Notes under the pieces: model-generated
Told to the model about the DNA's origin: nothing
Database searches by the model: none
Seen by the model: the letters and a program-made list of their open reading frames with translations, nothing else
Program-made: the position numbers and the translations under genes
Source of the DNA: Bradyrhizobium sp. CIAT3101
GTDB lineage: Bacteria; Pseudomonadota; Alphaproteobacteria; Rhizobiales; Xanthobacteraceae
Direction: 5' to 3'
NCBI RefSeq assembly: GCF_029714945.1
Contig: NZ_CP121634.1
Location: 186,001-250,000, forward strand
DNA length: 64,000 bases
Shown here: positions 61,878-64,000 of the stretch, piece after piece
Layout of the letters: each line of letters opens with the position of its first letter
How positions within the stretch are numbered: position 1 is the first letter of the stretch

Positions 61878-63257
61878 TCAGCGACGCCGCTTCTTCGTCG
61901 ACTGCGTCGGCACCTCGGCCGGCTCGTCCTTCAGCGCGCCAATTTTACGGAGCGCGGCGTCGGCCGCGCGCTCGCCGCTGTCCCAGGCGCCGTCGACCGT
62001 GCCCCACAGCGTCTCGTGCGTGGCTTCGCCGGCGAGGAACACATTGCCGATCGGCTCGCTCAGGATTTTTCGCGACAGCTGGCCGCCGGGAGAGGCTGCC
62101 GACATCGCGCCCATGACATAGGGCGAGGCATTCCAGCGCGTCACGGCGGTCTTCTGCACATTGGCGGCCGCTTCGCTGCCGAACAGCTTCGTGATCCATT
62201 CCCTGGCGAAGGCCGCCATCGCCTTCTCGCCCTGCTCGGAGAGATCGCGGCCGAACGAACCGCCGACGTCGATCGAGCACAGCGAGGACCCGCCGATATT
62301 GGCGAACATCAGCGCGGTGCGCGTCGAGTTGCTCTGCTCGATCAGGATGTCGTCGCGCGAGAGCCCGAGCGGATTTCCCGGCAGTTGCAGCACGATGTGA
62401 TCGTAGCTGCCGAGCGTGAGCTTCGACGCCGCATCGAGCGTGCGCTTGGGAACGTCGGGCGCAAACTTGATCGCACCGCTCGTGAGCACGTTGGTCGAAA
62501 CCGTGATGATAGCGGCGCGCGCGGCGATCTTGCCCGCTTGCGTCTCCACGCTGACGTCGCGATTGCTCCAGACGACCCGGCTTGCCGGGGTCGAAAGCAC
62601 GACCGGCGCCTGCTCGCCGAGCTTGGCAATGAGGGTGCCGAGACCCTGGCGGCAGGCGATCGGAGCGTTGCGGTCCTGCGCACGCGCCTTGTCGATCGCC
62701 GACAGCTCTTTCAGGTCCTTCCCCGCGAAGCTCGCACCGAGCACGAACTCGGCGGCGCCCGCCCAATCGCCGAGCTCTTTTGGCAGGACCGATGCGCAGG
62801 ACGTGTCGAGCTTGCCGCGCGCGGCCTCGTCGATGGCACGGTTGGCGCGCACCAGCGCTGCCAAAAACTCCTCGGTCTCGCCCGCGCGGGCATTGCGGCG
62901 GCCGATGCGCATCTTCTGGCCGGACGGTGCCGGCGAGACATCGAGCCCGGCACTGCGCGCCAGCCGGATCATCGGGTTGGTGTCGGGATTGTGCATCCAG
63001 CGCGCGCCACGATCGAACGGGACGTCGAAGGTGGTGCTGTCGGTGATGCAGCGCCCGCCGATTTGCGACGCCGCCTCCACCACGACGACCTTGCGATTGG
63101 CCGCCATGACGCGCCGCGCCGCAGCGATGCCGGCCGCACCGGCGCCGATCACGACAATGTCAGCCTCGCGCGGCAGGGGTGCGGCAGTTGCGCCCAGGAC
63201 CGGCATCGCAGCAAAGGCCGCCGACGCCGATAGGAAGCTGCGGCGCGTGATTGTCAT
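61878..63257 (-). CDS. Tat-exported FAD-dependent amine oxidase
   Basis: The 459-aa protein starts with a Tat signal (TITRRSFLSASAAFAAMPVL), followed by the FAD-binding IVVIGAGAAGIAAARRVMAA, the GG-motif region VVVEAASQIGGRCITDS, and the C-terminal GNVFLAGEATHETLWGTVDG with the family FAD-contact pattern. It fits the flavin amine oxidase (monoamine/polyamine oxidase) family; the substrate is unknown. ATG 63257 is chosen because it makes the Tat signal start correctly. A C-terminal Lys/Arg tail (STKKRRR) follows. Confidence 0.88.
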   Translation of the reverse strand: MTITRRSFLSASAAFAAMPVLGATAAPLPREADIVVIGAGAAGIAAARRVMAANRKVVVVEAASQIGGRCITDSTTFDVPFDRGARWMHNPDTNPMIRLARSAGLDVSPAPSGQKMRIGRRNARAGETEEFLAALVRANRAIDEAARGKLDTSCASVLPKELGDWAGAAEFVLGASFAGKDLKELSAIDKARAQDRNAPIACRQGLGTLIAKLGEQAPVVLSTPASRVVWSNRDVSVETQAGKIAARAAIITVSTNVLTSGAIKFAPDVPKRTLDAASKLTLGSYDHIVLQLPGNPLGLSRDDILIEQSNSTRTALMFANIGGSSLCSIDVGGSFGRDLSEQGEKAMAAFAREWITKLFGSEAAANVQKTAVTRWNASPYVMGAMSAASPGGQLSRKILSEPIGNVFLAGEATHETLWGTVDGAWDSGERAADAALRKIGALKDEPAEVPTQSTKKRRR

Positions 63258-63444
63258 GTCATGGTTTCCGGAGACTTGCAGCGAACGGGAACAGCAAGCG
63301 AACCTTGCCGCATCTGATGTTGCGCAGCAACCATCATGGTGAATCAATCGTGCTTGACCTCACAGACCCATGAACTGAATTGCAACAGGTTTCGACCATG
63401 ATACAGATGGAAAAAAGATGGCCAGAAAGGCCCAGGGGGAGTTC

Positions 63445-64000
63445 ATGGGGACGGTCCTAGATTCAGTCGGCAAGGTGATTGCCGCGTACCTCTCGAAGGA
63501 GGTGCCGGGCTACGAGCCGTTCACGCCGAGCGACCCCGAGCACCTGCGCGGCGTGATCCAGCCCGGCGACGTGATGCTGGTCGAGGGCAACAACCGCATC
63601 TCCGGCATCATCAAATATCTGACGCAGTCGACCTGGTCGCATGCCGCGCTCTATGTCGGCCCGGTCGAGGGCGCGGTCGAGCCCAACGGCGAGCCGCATG
63701 TGCTGATCGAGGCCAATATCGGCGAAGGCGTCACCTCCGCGCCGCTGTCAAAATATTTTCCGTACCACACCCGCGTCTGCCGCCCGGTCGGGCTGTCCTA
63801 TGAGGACCGCACCACGGTGTGCCGCTATGCGATCAACCGCATCGGCTTCGGCTACGACACCAAGAACATCATCGATCTGATGCGCTTCCTGTTCCCGCTG
63901 CCGATACCGCAGCGATGGCGGCGGCGCATGATTGCGATCGGGTCGGGCGATCCGACCAAGATCATCTGCTCGGCGCTGATCGCGCAGGCCTTCGACGCCG
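63445..64000 (+). CDS. YiiX-like NlpC/P60 family cysteine peptidase (partial)
   Basis: The frame is open to the right edge, so the C-terminus is missing (185 codons seen). The pattern is that of permuted papain-like YiiX proteins: QPGDVMLVEGNNRISGIIKY, the catalytic-His segment WSHAALYVGP, IEANIGEGVTSAPL, and the likely Cys in IICSALIAQAF. These enzymes cut amide bonds in lipids or peptides; the substrate is unknown. ATG 63445 follows GGGGGAG; an in-frame ATG at 63418 is less likely. Confidence 0.8.
   Translation, partial: MGTVLDSVGKVIAAYLSKEVPGYEPFTPSDPEHLRGVIQPGDVMLVEGNNRISGIIKYLTQSTWSHAALYVGPVEGAVEPNGEPHVLIEANIGEGVTSAPLSKYFPYHTRVCRPVGLSYEDRTTVCRYAINRIGFGYDTKNIIDLMRFLFPLPIPQRWRRRMIAIGSGDPTKIICSALIAQAFDA

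Noticed and set aside
61143..63233. A 696-codon plus-strand frame over the TauE and amine oxidase genes
   Set aside because: It crosses the end of one real gene, an inverted repeat and the antisense of another; composition is that of a shadow frame.

Overview
The window looks like a chromosome segment of a Bradyrhizobium-type alphaproteobacterium. Support comes from the right-hand core genes (infC with an ATT start, rpmI, rplT, pheS, pheT, uppP, an fzlA-like GST next to queG), from rhizobial palindromic intergenic repeats, and from a GAAC-N7-GAAC (alphaproteobacterial LexA-type) box. The right third (about 45,900-64,000) is GC-rich core genome. The left two thirds (at least about 2,300-45,800) is an accessory island: visibly less GC-rich, with decayed genes and many defence and DNA-transaction genes. 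The island ends at the 3' end of a tRNA-Leu(CAG) gene (45805-45891, minus strand) beside a tyrosine recombinase (44127-45719). No left attachment copy was seen, so the island probably extends past position 1.

Layout. 1-2,290: two small SOS-type hypothetical genes behind a LexA box, a Ku end-joining gene, and two decayed Ku neighbours. 2,412-10,136: a DnaX-like clamp-loader ATPase with altered catalytic motifs, divergent from an overlapping pair of three-domain proteins that read as DnaN-like sliding clamps. These are followed by a 170-aa unknown, a PD-(D/E)XK nuclease, a DUF2958 protein and a Cys-rich mini-protein. 10,270-11,735: a compact ATP-dependent DNA ligase, then a decayed second copy, each behind a C-rich tract. 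11,820-17,058: small regulators, membrane and exported proteins, a PP2C phosphatase and a PcfJ-like protein. 17,123-28,826: a WYL regulator, an AAG-like protein plus agmatine deiminase on the minus strand, an AddB/AddA-like nuclease-helicase pair, a further PD-(D/E)XK protein and a PLD-family protein. 29,007-43,515: a complete type I BREX operon (brxA-brxB-brxC-pglX-pglZ-brxL) with an ABC-type ATPase and a small nuclease-like gene inserted between brxC and pglX.

How it may work together. BREX is an established anti-phage system: PglX methylates host DNA and the other proteins block phage replication. The AddAB-like cluster is a plausible second defence module. The most unusual unit is the loader plus two divergent clamps. 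It lacks any polymerase, which suggests a dedicated, possibly heterodimeric, clamp that loads on DNA and recruits a partner such as the downstream nuclease or the ligase. I do not know of a described system with this composition. The role is inference; the homology calls rest on reading the sequence by eye.

The core part holds a DprE1/DprE2-like pair beside uppP, the fzlA-queG pair, the translation cluster infC-rpmI-rplT-pheS-pheT, a TauE-type permease, a Tat-exported flavin amine oxidase and a partial YiiX-like NlpC/P60 gene running off the right edge.
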